A stretch of DNA of 64,000 nucleotides from Streptomyces liangshanensis (GCF_011694815.1 NZ_CP050177.1:930001-994000); one strand, 5' to 3'; counted from the stretch's first letter, positions 7,326 to 16,180 are shown. The notes: generated by a model not told the origin, from the letters alone. Numbers and translations are program-made.

Positions 7326-10300
7326 ATGAGAACCTCGTCGCCCATTCTTGTGCTCACCGCGCTACTGGCTCTTGTCCTCGGGCTCGGGATGGCCTCGCCG
7401 CCCCGGGCCGACGCCGCGCCGTTCCGCGTCCTGGTCTTCTCGAAGGTCACCAACTTCTCGCACGACTCGATCCCCGCCGGGGTCGAGGCCGTCAGGCAGC
7501 TGGGCAGTGAGAACGGCTTCGAGGTCGAGGCCACCACCGACGCCACCGCCTTCACGACGGCCAACCTCGCCCGCTTCCAGGCGATCGTCTTCAACAACAC
7601 CAACTCCACCCCGGAGAGCGGCGATCTGCTCGACGCCCCGCAGCGCGCCGCGCTCCAGGGGTTCGTGCGCGCGGGCGGTGGCTGGGTCGGTCTGCACGCG
7701 GCCTCCGCCAGCGAGCGCGACTGGGGCTGGTACGAGGGGCTGGTCGGCGCCATCTTCGACAAGCACCCCGCGATCCAGACCGGCCGCGTCAAGGTCCTCG
7801 ACCAGGCCCACCCCTCCACCAAGGGGCTTCCCGAGCTGTGGGAGCGCACGGAGGAGTGGTACAACTGGCGCACCAATCCGACCGGCAAGGTCCACACGCT
7901 CGCCCAGATCAAGGTGAACGACGGAATCACCGGTCTGGACGAGGGCGTCGACCACCCGTGGTCCTGGTGCCAGAACTACGACGGCGGACGCTCCTGGTTC
8001 ACCGCCGGCGGCCATGACGCGGCCGCCTTCCAGGAGGCCGCCTTCCGCAAGCACCTCCTCGGTGGCATCCAGTGGGCGGCGGGCAACAAGCCGGGCGACT
8101 GCACGGCCACGAAGACAGGTTCGTTCCAGCGGACCGCGCTGGCCACCGAGGACCTGGCCGACCCCTTCGAGCTGGCCGTCGCCCCGGACGGCCGGGTGTT
8201 CTTCATCCAGCGCACCGGCAAGCTCAAGGTGATCGACCAGAAGACCCTGAAGGTCTCCACGGCCCTGGACTTCGCCTACACACCGGAGATGACGAGCCAG
8301 TCGGACGGTCTCCTCGGCCTGGCGCTCGACCCGGACTTCGCGACAAACAACTGGCTCTATCTGCTGAACTCCGACAAGACCGAGAAGCAACTGAACCTCT
8401 CGCGCTTCACGGTCACCGGCAACACCGTCGAACCGGGCTCCGAGAAGCGGCTGTTGACCGTCCCGACCCAGCGCGACGAGGGCCGGGCCAACTCGCACAT
8501 GGCCGGGTCGATCGCCTTCGACAAGAACGGCGACCTGTACATCGCGACCGGCGACAACACCGACCCGTTCGCCTCCGACGGCTTCACGCCGATCGACGAG
8601 CGCGAGGGCCGCCGCGCCTGGGACGCCCAGCGCACCTCGGGCAACACGAACGACCTGCGCGGCAAGATCCTGCGCATCACCCCCGAGGACGACGGTACGT
8701 ACTCCGTCCCGGAGGGCAACCTCTTCGCGCCCGGTACGGCACAGACGCGGCCCGAGGTCTACGCGATGGGCATGCGCAACCCGTTCCGCATCACCACCGA
8801 CCCGCGCAGCGGGGCCCTGATGGTGGCCGACTACGGCCCCGACGCCCGGGCGGCCGTCGCCGACCGCGGCCCGGAGGGGACGGTCGAGTACAGCCGCATC
8901 ACCGAGGCGGGGAACTACGGCTGGCCGTACTGCACGGGCAACAACACCCCGTTCAACGACTACGACTTCGCCACCAGGACCTCGGGCCCGAAGTTCGACT
9001 GCGGCAACCTCGTCAACGACTCGCCGTACAACACGGGCCTGCGTGATCTGCCCCCGGCCAAGCCCGCGACGGTCTGGTACGCCTACTCCGCGTCGCCGCG
9101 CTTCCCCGAACTGGGCACGGGCGGCGGCGGACCGATGAGCGGACCCGTCTACGACTACGACCCCGCGAACCCCAACCCGGCCAAGTTCCCCGAGTACTTC
9201 GAGGGGAAGTGGTTCAACTACGAGCTGACCCGGACCTGGTTCAAGACCTTCTCGTTCCACGAGACGGACCAGACCTTCAAGGACCCGCGGTTCGCCCCGG
9301 TCGAGGCGGGCGATCTCCAGTCCATCAACGGCGTGTTCGCCGACATGAAGTGGAACCAGCCCTTCGACGCCGACTTCGGCCCCGACGGCGCGCTGTACGT
9401 CATCGACTTCGGACTCGGCAGCGGTACGGGCCGGGGTGGCACCAACGAGGGCTCGGGCATCTACCGCATCGACCACGTCGGTGACAACCGGCTGCCCACG
9501 GCCAAGGCCACCGCGACCCCGGACAGCGGCGTCTCCCCGCTGCGGGTGGCGTTCTCCAGCAGCGGTTCCGGCGTGCCCGGCGACCTGCCGGCCACCTACG
9601 CCTGGGACTTCGACGGGAACGGCACCATCGACTCCACGCAGGCGAACCCGTCCCATGTCTACCGCGCCGACGGGCAGTTCACCGCGCGGCTGACCGTCAC
9701 CGGGCCCGGCGGGCTCACCGCGAGCTCGGTGCAGGACATCACCGTGGGCAACACCCGGCCGGTGGTGACCATCCAACAGCCGCCGGACGGGGGGATGTTC
9801 AGCTTCGGCGACACCATCCCGTTCCAGGTGAGGGTCAAGGACCAGGAGGACGGGAAGACCGGCGAGGGCGGGACCATCGACTGCTCCAAGGTCGTCGTGC
9901 AGTCCCAGCTCGGCCATGACAGCCACCTGCACCCACTGGACAACTACCAGGGCTGCGCGGGCGAGATCGCGACGGACGCCGGGGACAGCCACGGGCCCGG
10001 GCAGAACCTGTACTACGGCATCACCGCCACGTACACGGACAGCGGGGCCGGGACCGTGCCCGCGCTGACCGGTTCCTCCGCGCTCACGCTGCGCACGACG
10101 TTCCGCGAGGCGGAGCACCGTACCGAGACCGGCGGCGCCAACGGCGGCGCGGTGACGGGTGACCGGGCGGACGCGTCGGGCGGCAAGCGCCTGACCGAGA
10201 TCGAGCACGGCGACTGGATCGCGTTCTCCCCCGTCAACCTCAAGGGCATCACGTCCGTCACCGTGGGCGCGGCCTCGGGCGGCATCGGCGGGAAGATCGA

Positions 10301-10799
10301 GTTCCGTAACGGCTCGCCCACCGGGCCGCTGATGGGCACGGTGACCGTCCCGAACACCGGCGGTTGGGGCAACGTCGTCTCGCCGAGCGTCAACCTCCGG
10401 CCGGTGGGCACCACCGTGAAGATGTACGCGGTGTTCGTCAACCCCGAGTGGTCGGCGGAGAAGGCGGACCTGTTCGCCGTGGACTGGCTGCACTTCAACG
10501 GCCCCGGTGTGGAGGCCAAGCCGGCGACGACGGTCACCGTGACGGCGGCCGCCGTGAGCGCCACCGATCCGCTCACCCGCCAGCTGACCGCCACGGTCGC
10601 CCCGGCGGCCGGACGCACGATCGCCTCCTACCACTGGGACTTCGGCGACAACACGAAGCCGACGGGCGTGGAGGGCCCGTCCGCACGTCACACCTACGCA
10701 CGACCGGGTCCGTACACGGCCCACCTGACCGTCACCGACAACAAGGGTGACACCACGACCGGCGCGGTCCGGATCAACGCAGGCGGAGAGGACAGTTGA
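7326..10799 (+). CDS. Secreted ThuA / PQQ-type sugar dehydrogenase / PKD / CBM6 fusion
   Basis: A 1157-residue exported protein. A Sec signal peptide ends near residue 30. Residues ~33-255 are a ThuA-type domain (RVLVFSKVTNFSHDSIPAG; GGGWVGLHAA). Residues ~265-720 are a soluble glucose/sorbosone dehydrogenase-like beta-propeller (DGLLGLALDPDF, MAGSIAFD, YAMGMRNPFRI). PKD domains lie at ~724-808 and ~1065-1152 (YAWDFDGNG, YHWDFGDN), and a CBM6-like beta-sandwich at ~928-1060. ThuA proteins belong to 3-keto-sugar and trehalose metabolism, and the PKD/CBM parts suggest polysaccharide or cell-surface binding. It is followed after 1 nt by a Tat-exported TIM-barrel gene and preceded by a LacI operator. 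Extracellular sugar oxidation and turnover is an inference. Confidence 0.88.
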   Translation: MRTSSPILVLTALLALVLGLGMASPPRADAAPFRVLVFSKVTNFSHDSIPAGVEAVRQLGSENGFEVEATTDATAFTTANLARFQAIVFNNTNSTPESGDLLDAPQRAALQGFVRAGGGWVGLHAASASERDWGWYEGLVGAIFDKHPAIQTGRVKVLDQAHPSTKGLPELWERTEEWYNWRTNPTGKVHTLAQIKVNDGITGLDEGVDHPWSWCQNYDGGRSWFTAGGHDAAAFQEAAFRKHLLGGIQWAAGNKPGDCTATKTGSFQRTALATEDLADPFELAVAPDGRVFFIQRTGKLKVIDQKTLKVSTALDFAYTPEMTSQSDGLLGLALDPDFATNNWLYLLNSDKTEKQLNLSRFTVTGNTVEPGSEKRLLTVPTQRDEGRANSHMAGSIAFDKNGDLYIATGDNTDPFASDGFTPIDEREGRRAWDAQRTSGNTNDLRGKILRITPEDDGTYSVPEGNLFAPGTAQTRPEVYAMGMRNPFRITTDPRSGALMVADYGPDARAAVADRGPEGTVEYSRITEAGNYGWPYCTGNNTPFNDYDFATRTSGPKFDCGNLVNDSPYNTGLRDLPPAKPATVWYAYSASPRFPELGTGGGGPMSGPVYDYDPANPNPAKFPEYFEGKWFNYELTRTWFKTFSFHETDQTFKDPRFAPVEAGDLQSINGVFADMKWNQPFDADFGPDGALYVIDFGLGSGTGRGGTNEGSGIYRIDHVGDNRLPTAKATATPDSGVSPLRVAFSSSGSGVPGDLPATYAWDFDGNGTIDSTQANPSHVYRADGQFTARLTVTGPGGLTASSVQDITVGNTRPVVTIQQPPDGGMFSFGDTIPFQVRVKDQEDGKTGEGGTIDCSKVVVQSQLGHDSHLHPLDNYQGCAGEIATDAGDSHGPGQNLYYGITATYTDSGAGTVPALTGSSALTLRTTFREAEHRTETGGANGGAVTGDRADASGGKRLTEIEHGDWIAFSPVNLKGITSVTVGAASGGIGGKIEFRNGSPTGPLMGTVTVPNTGGWGNVVSPSVNLRPVGTTVKMYAVFVNPEWSAEKADLFAVDWLHFNGPGVEAKPATTVTVTAAAVSATDPLTRQLTATVAPAAGRTIASYHWDFGDNTKPTGVEGPSARHTYARPGPYTAHLTVTDNKGDTTTGAVRINAGGEDS

Positions 10800-10800
10800 G

Positions 10801-11691
10801 ATGACCGGCACGCGACGCTCCTTCCTCGGCAGAGCGGTGGGTACGGCGGTGGGTCTGGCCGCACTGGGGGCCGGCACCGCGGCGAGTACGGGGACGGCCT
10901 CGGCGGCCCCCGCCTCGGCCGCCTCCCGCCGCTGCTCACGGCGCATCCCGCCGTCCGGGATCGGCATGCACCTCTACACGATGCGCACCCCCCTCGCGAC
11001 GGACTTCAAGGGCACGCTGGAACGGCTGGCGCGCATCGGCTACGCGACGGTCGGGGTCAGCGGCAGGCACGGGCACACCGCGGCCGACATCCGGCGGATG
11101 CTGGACGAGACGCGGCTCAAGGCCGTCCTCGAACACGTCGGGTACGGCACGGTCGCCGGCAGCGGCCTGCCGCAGGCGATCGAGGACGTCAGGACGCTCG
11201 GCGGCAAGTGGGTCGTCGTACCGAGCCTGCCCGCCGAACTGCACTCCCCCGCCGGATACCGGGAAGCGGCACGGCAGTTGAACAAGGCCGGGCTGCTCGC
11301 CCGGGAGTCCGGGCTCAAGGTGCTCTTCCACAACCACGACGCCGACCACGTGGTGGTCGACGGCGAGAACCTGTTCGGGATCCTGCTCAAGGAGACCGAC
11401 CCCGACCTGGTCGGGTTCGAGCTGGACCTGTACTGGGCGGCGAAGGGCGGCGACGACCCGGGCCGGCTGTTCACGGAGCACCCCCGCCGCTTCCCGGCGC
11501 TCCATGTGAAGGACATGGCGCCCAACGGTGGTTTCGAGGACGTCGGTTCGGGGGTGCTCGACTTCCCGGCCATGTTCGACACGGCGCGCAGCGGAGGTGT
11601 CAAGCAGTGGCTCGTGGAGCACGATTCCCCGCCGGACCCGTTCGTCAGCGCGCTGAACAGCTACCGCTACCTGTCCCGGCTGCGGTACTGA
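10801..11691 (+). CDS. Tat-exported TIM-barrel sugar isomerase/epimerase-like protein
   Basis: A 296-residue protein. A twin-arginine signal (TRRSFLG at residues 4-10, then a hydrophobic Ala/Gly stretch to ~42) precedes an AP-endonuclease-2/xylose-isomerase-like barrel. Metal-site motifs are visible: FHNHDADH (~178-185), VGFELDLYW and ALHVKDMAPNG. Relatives act on 3-keto-glycosides as epimerases or eliminases as well as on phosphorylated sugars; export argues against a phosphorylated substrate. It sits 1 nt after the giant ThuA gene, so the two form an operon under the LacI operator. Its end overlaps the convergent GNAT gene by 47 nt. Confidence 0.88.
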   Translation: MTGTRRSFLGRAVGTAVGLAALGAGTAASTGTASAAPASAASRRCSRRIPPSGIGMHLYTMRTPLATDFKGTLERLARIGYATVGVSGRHGHTAADIRRMLDETRLKAVLEHVGYGTVAGSGLPQAIEDVRTLGGKWVVVPSLPAELHSPAGYREAARQLNKAGLLARESGLKVLFHNHDADHVVVDGENLFGILLKETDPDLVGFELDLYWAAKGGDDPGRLFTEHPRRFPALHVKDMAPNGGFEDVGSGVLDFPAMFDTARSGGVKQWLVEHDSPPDPFVSALNSYRYLSRLRY

Positions 11692-12253
11692 ACACACCGC
11701 TGGGCCCCTTGTAGAAGAAGGTGGTCGGGCGGAGCGTCCCGCCCGGGTCCTCGGCGTGGCCGGGGACCACACCGAGCACGGTCCACCCCGCCGCGCGGTA
11801 CAGCCGCTCGGCGGGGCTGTCCGTCTCGGTGTCCAGCATCAGCAGGGTGACCCCGGCCTCGGCCGCCGCCGTCTCGGCGGCGGCCAGCAGGGCCCGGCCG
11901 AGGCCGCGGCCGCGTGCGTCGCGGTGGACCATGAGCTTGCGGATCTCGGCGCGGTGGCGGGCGTTGGGCTTGTCGGCGTACGCGACGGTCACCGTACCGA
12001 GCACCCGGTCACCGTCCCGGCAGACCCGCACGGACAGCTCCCCCGCCCGGACGGCACCCGCCTGGGCCCGCCACCACGCGACGGCGTCGGTACGGTCCAG
12101 CGGGTGCAGGAAGCCCACGGACGCGCCGCCCGCCACGGTGTCGACGAGCAGGTCGGCGAGGGTCCCGGCGAGGGCGAGCAGGTCGTCGGCGCCGAGGATC
12201 TCGACGGCGGGGCCCGTGCGGGGGCCGCCGCCCCGGGCGGAGCGGCCGCTCAC
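11645..12253 (-). CDS. GNAT-family N-acetyltransferase
   Basis: A 202-residue acetyl-CoA-dependent acyltransferase. The central GNAT motif is HRAEIRKLMVHRDARGRGLGRALL (V...R-G-x-G-x-A) around residues 115-140, followed by LMLDTETDSPAERLYRAAGW. The GTG start overlaps the stop of the upstream XRE-cupin gene (GTGA), so the regulator and acetyltransferase are coupled. This pair is common, and the acetyltransferase may modify a toxic amine or amino acid. The last ~19 residues are Gly/Ser-rich and lie opposite the neighbouring gene. Confidence 0.88.
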   Translation of the reverse strand: MSGRSARGGGPRTGPAVEILGADDLLALAGTLADLLVDTVAGGASVGFLHPLDRTDAVAWWRAQAGAVRAGELSVRVCRDGDRVLGTVTVAYADKPNARHRAEIRKLMVHRDARGRGLGRALLAAAETAAAEAGVTLLMLDTETDSPAERLYRAAGWTVLGVVPGHAEDPGGTLRPTTFFYKGPSGVFSTAAGTGSGSCSAR

Positions 12254-12834
12254 GGCAGGACCACCACCACTCCGTACCTGACCGGCTCCGTTCCGAGGCA
12301 CCGGAAGCGGGTCGGGCCCCACAGCCGCGTCCGCAGACAGTCGCCCGCGCGCAGGGTGTGCGCCGTACCGTCCACCGTCATCTCGACGGACCCCTCCAGC
12401 ACCCAGACGTGCTGCTCCATGCCGGGCACGGGCGGCCTGTCGTACGACACGTCCGCGCCGGGCCGCAGGGTGCCCTCGACCACCTCGGCCCGCAGCCCCG
12501 CCTGCGGCGGTGACACCGACCGGCGTACGAAGCCGGAGGCCGCGTCCGTCCAGACGGTCTGGGCACCGGCCCGCACCAGGTGGGCGGGCTCCGTCTCCAC
12601 CTCGCTGAGGAGCTGCGACAGGGTGCGCCCGTACACCGCGCAGAGCCGGCCGAGCAGCGCGGCCGTGGGACTGATCTCGCGGCGCTCGGCCCGCGACAGG
12701 GTGGAGCGGCTGACGCCACTGCGCCGCGCCAACTCCTCCAGGGACCAACCGCGTTCACCCCGCAGCTCGGCGAGCCGCGCGGCCAGCAGCACGTCGACCC
12801 GGTCGTCCCCGGGCCCGGCATCCTCGTCTCTCAC
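12250..12834 (-). CDS. XRE-family regulator with C-terminal cupin
   Basis: A 194-residue protein. The HTH is at ~residues 12-65 (LRGERGWSLEELARRSGVSR then STLSRAERREISPTAALLG). A cupin sensor domain lies at ~105-190 (EQHVWVLEGSVEMTVDG; LRAGDCLRTRLWGP). The GTG start at 12834 lies directly beside three copies of ATCCSGGAT, which indicates autoregulation. It is co-transcribed with the GNAT gene through a 4-nt overlap. The ligand is unknown. Confidence 0.88.
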   Translation of the reverse strand: MRDEDAGPGDDRVDVLLAARLAELRGERGWSLEELARRSGVSRSTLSRAERREISPTAALLGRLCAVYGRTLSQLLSEVETEPAHLVRAGAQTVWTDAASGFVRRSVSPPQAGLRAEVVEGTLRPGADVSYDRPPVPGMEQHVWVLEGSVEMTVDGTAHTLRAGDCLRTRLWGPTRFRCLGTEPVRYGVVVVLP

Positions 12835-12862
12835 ATCCGGGATGATATCCCGGATCCGGGAT
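12835..12862. promoter_or_regulatory. Triple ATCCSGGAT operator cluster
   Basis: Three 9-bp half-sites sit at 12835-12843 (ATCCGGGAT), 12847-12855 (ATCCCGGAT) and 12854-12862 (ATCCGGGAT). The first two form a perfect 9-3-9 inverted repeat and the last two overlap as a perfect 16-bp palindrome. The block touches the GTG start of the XRE-cupin gene, so binding would block transcription or initiation. Confidence 0.7.
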
Positions 12863-12887
12863 CGCCGCGAAGTCACCCGCCCCGCGG

Positions 12888-13181
12888 TCAGTCCTCGTCG
12901 CGGTACGTGACCCGCCCGCCACTCCACGACCACACCCGACGGTGGGAGGACAATCTCCAGGTGTCGTCGGCCGTCGCGGTCCCGAGGACCCACTCCCTGA
13001 GTTCCGGGAGGGCGAGGGCCCGCAACACCGCACGGACCCGGGCCCGTTCGGCCGCGCCGACCGTTCCGACACCGATCCAGGCACCCACCGCGTCCGGATG
13101 TGGTCCCCGACCGTGGTTCCTGGGCCCCACGGGCGGACATGCCGGAACCATGACAGGGATCGGCCGCCAGGTCCTGCTCAT
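12888..13181 (-). CDS. Small hypothetical protein
   Basis: A possible 97-codon gene between the ABC ATPase and the XRE gene, on the same strand. The C-terminal half (ALPELREWVLGTATADD, then WRLSSHRRVWSWSGGRVTY) has ordinary protein composition and an amphipathic helix followed by a Trp-rich strand. The N-terminal ~40 residues look poorly constrained, so a downstream start is possible. No clear ribosome-binding site is visible. No family is recognised. Confidence 0.4.
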   Translation of the reverse strand: MSRTWRPIPVMVPACPPVGPRNHGRGPHPDAVGAWIGVGTVGAAERARVRAVLRALALPELREWVLGTATADDTWRLSSHRRVWSWSGGRVTYRDED

Positions 13182-13224
13182 TTCGCCGCGCCCGGCCGTC
13201 GCGCACGCCGGAGGGCGCCCCCGC

Positions 13225-14082
13225 TCAGTCCGCCGCGGAGGCCGCGCCCAGCAGGTCGCGGATCCGGGAGGCCGCTTCGCGGAACTCGGGGCGGCCGAGC
13301 GTCTCCGTGTAGTCGCGTTCCGCCGGGAGTCCCACGTCGATGATCTCGGTGACCGTGCCGGGCCGCGGGCTCATCACCACCACCCGGTCCGCGAGATAGA
13401 CCGCCTCCGAGATGGAGTGGGTCACCAGCAGCACGGTGGTGCCCGTCTCGCGCCAGATCCGGTGCAGTTCCCGGTTCATCTGCTCGCGGGTCAGCGCGTC
13501 GAGCGCGCCGAACGGTTCGTCCATCAGCAGGACCGGCGGTTTGTGCAGCAACGCCCGGCACAGCGCCACACGTTGCTGCATCCCGCCCGACAACTCGTGC
13601 GGGTACGCGTCCTCGAAGCCCCTCAGCCCGGTCATCTCGATGAGTTCGTCGGCCCGTCGGCGGGCATCGGCGCCCGGCATCCGGCGCATCTCCGCCTGGA
13701 GCAGGATGTTGCGCCGGGCGCTGCGCCACTCCAGGAGCGCCGCCCGCTGGAAGACGTACCCGATGTCGGGGCGCGGGCCGTGAACCTCCTCGCCGTGCAG
13801 CCGCACGGACCCGGCGGACGCGTCGAGGAGGCCGGCGACCAGCTTGAGCAGCGTGGACTTGCCGCAGCCCGAGGGGCCGACCAGGGCGACGAACTCCCCC
13901 GCCGCCACGTCGAGGGAAATGTCGCGCAGGGCGGTGACGTCCCGGTTCTTCGTACGGAAGCGGACGGAGACGTCGGACAGTCCCACGGCCGCCGCACCGG
14001 TCACACCGGCCACCGCTCCGGCCCTGCCGGTCCTGCCGGTCGCGCCCGTGTCGCGGAGCTTCGCGTCGGAGGCCATCGTCAT
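13225..14082 (-). CDS. ABC transporter ATPase (nitrate/sulfonate/thiamine-precursor type)
   Basis: A 285-residue ATPase of the SsuB/TauB/NrtD class. Walker A GPSGCGKST is near residue 70, the signature is LSGGMQQRVALCRALL, Walker B is LLMDEPFGALD, and the switch His is in LLVTHSISEAV. The start overlaps the stop of the binding-protein gene by 4 nt (ATGA). With the lipoprotein and permease upstream it forms a complete importer, transcribed away from the LacI operator at 16156-16180. The first ~30 residues are Gly/Ala-rich, so a start farther in is possible. Confidence 0.93.
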   Translation of the reverse strand: MTMASDAKLRDTGATGRTGRAGAVAGVTGAAAVGLSDVSVRFRTKNRDVTALRDISLDVAAGEFVALVGPSGCGKSTLLKLVAGLLDASAGSVRLHGEEVHGPRPDIGYVFQRAALLEWRSARRNILLQAEMRRMPGADARRRADELIEMTGLRGFEDAYPHELSGGMQQRVALCRALLHKPPVLLMDEPFGALDALTREQMNRELHRIWRETGTTVLLVTHSISEAVYLADRVVVMSPRPGTVTEIIDVGLPAERDYTETLGRPEFREAASRIRDLLGAASAAD

Positions 14083-15104
14083 CCCTTCAGCGCCGTGCCG
14101 CGGTCCCAGTACTCCGTGACCGCCTTCGGGCTCTTCACCAGCCCGGCCTCGGCGAAGACGTCGATCGTCTGCTGCCAGTCGGCCTCGGTGTTCACCCCCG
14201 GCGCCTTGCCGTTCGTCGCGTCGGTGTGGAGCAGGGTCAGCGTCGTCGTGAACTGCTCCGACAGGACGCCGTGCGGCGGCAGTTGCTCCGACGCGCCGTG
14301 CATCGCGGCGACGGCGGGCCCGGGCGCCTTCTCCGCCGCCGTCCACGCCTCGCTCACCGCCCGGGCCATCCGCCCGGCGAGTTCGCTCCTGCCCGAGAGG
14401 ATCTTCTGCCCCGCGATGAGGCCGTTGGAGTAGAAGTTGAGACCGTGTTCCGAGAAGCGGAGGTACGACACCGGCTTCTTGGCCTTGTCCTGCATGGTCG
14501 GGCCCTGGTCGCTGGCGTACCCGAGCAGCGCGTCCGTCTTCCCGGAGATCACCGCCGCGATCTTGCCCGCCGGATCGGTGTTCTGGATCTTGACGTCCGA
14601 CGCGGCCAGGCCGTTCTTCTCCAGGAAGATCGGGAAGGTCTTGCTGAGCGCGTCACCGGCCGTGCCCGCGATCGTCTTGCCCTTGAGGTCGGCCGGTGCG
14701 GTCACCTTCTGGTCCGCGAAGTACTGCACGGACGACGGTGTGGTCTGGAGGAACACCCCGAGGCTCTTCACTTTGACGCCGCTGTCGACCCCGCTGAGCA
14801 GCGCCGGGGTGTCGGCCCAGCCGAAGTCCGTCTGGCCCGCGCCGGTCGCCTGGACCGTCTTCTGCGAGCCCTGCCCGGCCCTGATGGTGAGATCGATGCC
14901 GTGCTTCTCGAAGATCTTCTGCTGCTTCCCGTAGTAGAACGGCGCGTGTTCGCCGTACGGGTACCAGTTGAGCGTCAGCGTCACCTTGTCGAGCTTCTTG
15001 CCGGAGTCGCTGGTCGAGGTCGCGGGTCCGTCGTCGCCGCAGGCGGAGACGGTCGCGACGAGGAGCAGCGGTACGAGGCCGGTCAGGAGTCTGCGCGCGT
15101 GCAT
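14079..15104 (-). CDS. NMT1/THI5-like substrate-binding lipoprotein
   Basis: A 341-residue periplasmic-type binding protein anchored through a lipobox (LLLVATVSAC, Cys ~21). LNWYPYGEHAPFYYGKQQKI and AGQGSQKTVQATGAGQTDFG are typical of the NMT1/THI5 group, which binds pyrimidine thiamine precursors, nitrate, sulfonates and related small molecules. LacI-type control shared with the exported sugar-oxidising genes hints at a sugar-derived or unusual ligand; the sequence alone does not settle it. Confidence 0.9.
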   Translation of the reverse strand: MHARRLLTGLVPLLLVATVSACGDDGPATSTSDSGKKLDKVTLTLNWYPYGEHAPFYYGKQQKIFEKHGIDLTIRAGQGSQKTVQATGAGQTDFGWADTPALLSGVDSGVKVKSLGVFLQTTPSSVQYFADQKVTAPADLKGKTIAGTAGDALSKTFPIFLEKNGLAASDVKIQNTDPAGKIAAVISGKTDALLGYASDQGPTMQDKAKKPVSYLRFSEHGLNFYSNGLIAGQKILSGRSELAGRMARAVSEAWTAAEKAPGPAVAAMHGASEQLPPHGVLSEQFTTTLTLLHTDATNGKAPGVNTEADWQQTIDVFAEAGLVKSPKAVTEYWDRGTALKG

Positions 15105-15205
15105 GGCGAGAGGCCCTTCGCTGGACGGGGTCGGGCGGATCGGAATCGGGGTACGGCGGTGAGGGGGTACGGCTCCGGATGTCGGAAAGGTGCTCGGAAA
15201 GGGCG

Positions 15206-16117
15206 TCAGAACGCCGTCGTGGCGCCCACGTCCCGGCGGCTCGCGTGCCAGGGCAGCAGCAGCTTCTCGGCGATCTCGACCAGGACGAAGAGCACCACGC
15301 CGATCAGTGACATGACAAGCAGCCCCGCGAAGAGCATCGGGGTGTCGAGGTTCCCGTTCGCCTGGAGGATCACATAGCCGAGGCCTTCGTTGGCCCCGAC
15401 GAACTCGCCGACGACCGCACCCGTCACGGCCAGGGTCACGGCGACCTTGAGGCCGGAGAACAGGTGCGGCAGCGAGGCCGGGAACCGGATCTTGACGAAG
15501 GTCTGCCAGGGCTTCGCCCCCATGGTCGCGGAGAGTTGGAGCATCTCCGGGTCCACGGCCTTGAGCCCGGTGACCATCGAGATCACCACGGGGAAGAACG
15601 CGATGAGCACGGCGATCAGGATCTTCGGTGTGATGCCGAAGCCGAGCCACACCACGAACAGCGGCGCGACGGCGATCTTCGGCACCACCTGGGCGAAGAG
15701 CAGAATCGGGTACAGCGTCTTCTCGACGGTCGAGGAGTAGACCATCACCACCGCCGCCAGCACCCCCACCGCGACGGCGATGGCAAAGCCGAGCAGGGTC
15801 TCGTAGGTCGTCACCCAGGTGTGCTGCCACAGGTAACTCGTCTTGCCGGTGAGGACGTCCAGCGTGGCACCGGGGGACGGGACGAGGTACGGCTCCACCA
15901 GCTCGGCCGCCGCGACGATCCACCAGGCGGCGAAGCAGGCGATCAGCAGGACGGCGGGCCGCCATCCCGCGTCCACGACCCGGGCCAGCCGCTCGCCCGC
16001 CCCCGGCCGGTCGCGCGCCGACACACCGGACACACCCGGGGTGCCGCTCGGCACTTCGCTCTGTGTCCCGCTCTGTACCTGGCTCGGGCTCGCGCTGGGA
16101 GACTGGCTCGGGCTCAC
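15206..16117 (-). CDS. ABC transporter permease (BPD inner-membrane type)
   Basis: A 303-residue membrane protein with a Ser/Gln/Thr-rich cytoplasmic N-terminus (~1-45) and about six membrane segments from ~52. The EAA loop is at ~190-215 (LQLSATMGAKPWQTFVKIRFPAS is broken here as LQLSATMGAKPWQTF, then RFPAS). VGEFVGANEGLGYVI is also typical of SsuC/TauC permeases. First gene of the importer operon; its start lies 38 nt from the LacI operator pair. The 101-nt gap to the lipoprotein gene is unusually long for the operon. Confidence 0.92.
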   Translation of the reverse strand: MSPSQSPSASPSQVQSGTQSEVPSGTPGVSGVSARDRPGAGERLARVVDAGWRPAVLLIACFAAWWIVAAAELVEPYLVPSPGATLDVLTGKTSYLWQHTWVTTYETLLGFAIAVAVGVLAAVVMVYSSTVEKTLYPILLFAQVVPKIAVAPLFVVWLGFGITPKILIAVLIAFFPVVISMVTGLKAVDPEMLQLSATMGAKPWQTFVKIRFPASLPHLFSGLKVAVTLAVTGAVVGEFVGANEGLGYVILQANGNLDTPMLFAGLLVMSLIGVVLFVLVEIAEKLLLPWHASRRDVGATTAF

Positions 16118-16155
16118 AGTGAACTCCTCGGGTGATCCGGGCAGTTACAAGAGCT

Positions 16156-16180
16156 AAGCGCTTTCAGAAAGCGCTTTCTG
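16156..16180. promoter_or_regulatory. Tandem LacI operators in the divergent regulator/transporter gap
   Basis: A perfect 16-bp palindrome CAGAAAGCGCTTTCTG (16165-16180) follows directly on a second, partial copy TAAGCGCTTT (16155-16164). The core is identical to the site at 7278-7291. It sits between the transporter start (16117) and the LacI start (16254), so both directions can be controlled. Confidence 0.85.

Noticed and set aside
7362..10967. A 1201-codon minus-strand open frame
   Set aside because: It lies opposite the ThuA/dehydrogenase gene, has Arg/Gly/Val-rich text without domains and is a GC-bias shadow.
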